The notes under the pieces were generated by a model. The model was not told the origin of the DNA, did not search any database, and was given only the letters and a program-made list of their open reading frames with translations. From positions 62,549,558 to 62,613,557 of the forward strand of contig NC_134825.1 in the NCBI RefSeq assembly GCF_004210375.1: a stretch of 64,000 nt of DNA. The letters run 5' to 3'. This DNA comes from Tachypleus tridentatus. Taxonomy: Eukaryota; Arthropoda; Merostomata; Xiphosura; Limulidae. The translations under genes and the position numbers were made by a program. Below, in pieces: positions 47,397 to 64,000 of this stretch. Within the stretch, counting starts at the first letter, position 1. Each line of letters starts with the position of its first letter.

Positions 47397-48206
47397 AAAC
47401 GTTGTTCTGTACTTCACTTTAATTAAAGTGCTAATTCCCATACCAACCGTCTTGAAAATACACTTTTACTTGAAGTGGTTTTCTCGTCATCACGAATGTC
47501 TTCCCTCAATTCAAAAACAAACAAACAATCGCTGGTTCCAGACTTCTCTGACACACTTTATATAGTTGATATTAATTATATTCGTTGGTTATTAATCAAT
47601 AATAATCACACGTTAGTCGTTGATGTAGTTGTTGGTGGTCAGATGTTGATTAGATGTGTTTTGGTGTGGATTGGTCACACGTTACATGCATAAGTACTGG
47701 ATGTGGGTTACATACTGCTGGCACTGTTCTTTGTGTGTGTTACATACTGGTTGTACATGTGGATGTATTAGACTACACATTAGCTGTATGTGTACTTGAC
47801 ATAGGTTAAACATTAGTAATAGAGTACTTAGCATGGATTACAGGTATACACGACGATGATTTGATAGTAGATATGTATATATGTTGTAAATTATGTTTTG
47901 TGCTATATTTGTATTTTATTAAATAGTGGTGCCTGATGTTTTCTTACGAGCAGAATAAATTTTATGATGTATCGATTTTTATAAACTTTGGTTGATTGTT
48001 TGTTTACCCTGTTTTATTCTTGCAAGTCATGGTCCTGACAATATAGAAGTGAAGCTCAAAACAGATTCAATTGCGTGTTAGAGTCGTTAACATTGTAAAA
48101 ATAATACTGCAGTGGGCGGCAACTCCGGTATTGGAAATAAGTCTGGTTGTGTTTTTTTTAATCAAAACTATAAACTTCCGAGTTAAGGAGTTTAGGCAAC
48201 TTGATG
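47397..48206. other. 3' flank of guanylate cyclase gene
   Basis: Probably includes the 3' UTR of the - strand gene that ends at 48207. GT-rich, loosely repeated TTACATACTGG / TTGGTCACACGTTACATG words near 47640-47800. No other gene. Confidence 0.5.
47925..48018 (-). promoter_or_regulatory. Candidate polyadenylation signals of guanylate cyclase gene
   Basis: AATAAA on the - strand at 48018-48013 and 47930-47925, about 190 and 280 bases after the stop at 48207. Confidence 0.45.

Positions 48207-64000
<15,794 letters not shown>

Overview
This is eukaryotic, AT-rich animal DNA: spliced genes with phase-matched exons, long introns, and a heavy load of non-LTR, SINE and DNA-transposon remains. The gene families and an abundant tRNA-derived SINE suggest an arthropod, most likely a chelicerate of horseshoe-crab type. 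That placement is inference from recognition, not a search.

Two genes can be supported, pointing towards each other. (1) On the + strand, about 7.08-27.82 kb, eight phase-consistent exons encode the last ~331 residues of a chordin-like (CHRDL family) secreted BMP antagonist: two 10-cysteine von Willebrand factor C (VWC) domains, a linker, and the CHRDL-type C-terminal domain, ending in a stop and two polyadenylation signals. Its 5' exons (signal peptide, first VWC) were not found and probably lie before the window. (2) On the - strand, 63.25 kb down to 48.2 kb, four exons plus a probable 15-nt microexon encode the last ~240 residues of a receptor-type guanylate cyclase: the end of the class III catalytic domain and a ~150-residue tail. 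Its 5' part lies beyond base 64000. The 20 kb between the two 3' ends holds no recognisable host gene.

The rest is mostly mobile-element DNA. At 1.4-2.3 kb is a decayed CR1-like LINE. At 5108-6713 is a Tc1-type transposon with ~210-bp terminal inverted repeats and a broken transposase. At 37.05-38.17 kb is a broken copy of a dispersed arthropod repeat-encoded protein. At 57206-60490 is a hAT element (KIAA1586-like transposase, broken) with three nested SINEs. At 62.4-62.8 kb is an RTE-like LINE 3' end. Two tRNA-derived SINE families, here called SINE-A (26 copies) and SINE-B (12 copies), are scattered throughout. Tandem repeats include a 36-bp minisatellite at 14.64-15.12 kb and ~105-bp repeats at 45.0-45.4 kb.

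I found no clearly new biological system. The best leads are the phase-preserving microexon in the cyclase tail, an alternative terminal exon in the chordin-like gene, triplicated splice acceptors before a VWC exon, a pre-miRNA-like hairpin in the intergenic region, and a strong bias of SINE-A copies to lie in the same sense as the gene they sit in. No true tRNA, rRNA or CRISPR feature was seen.
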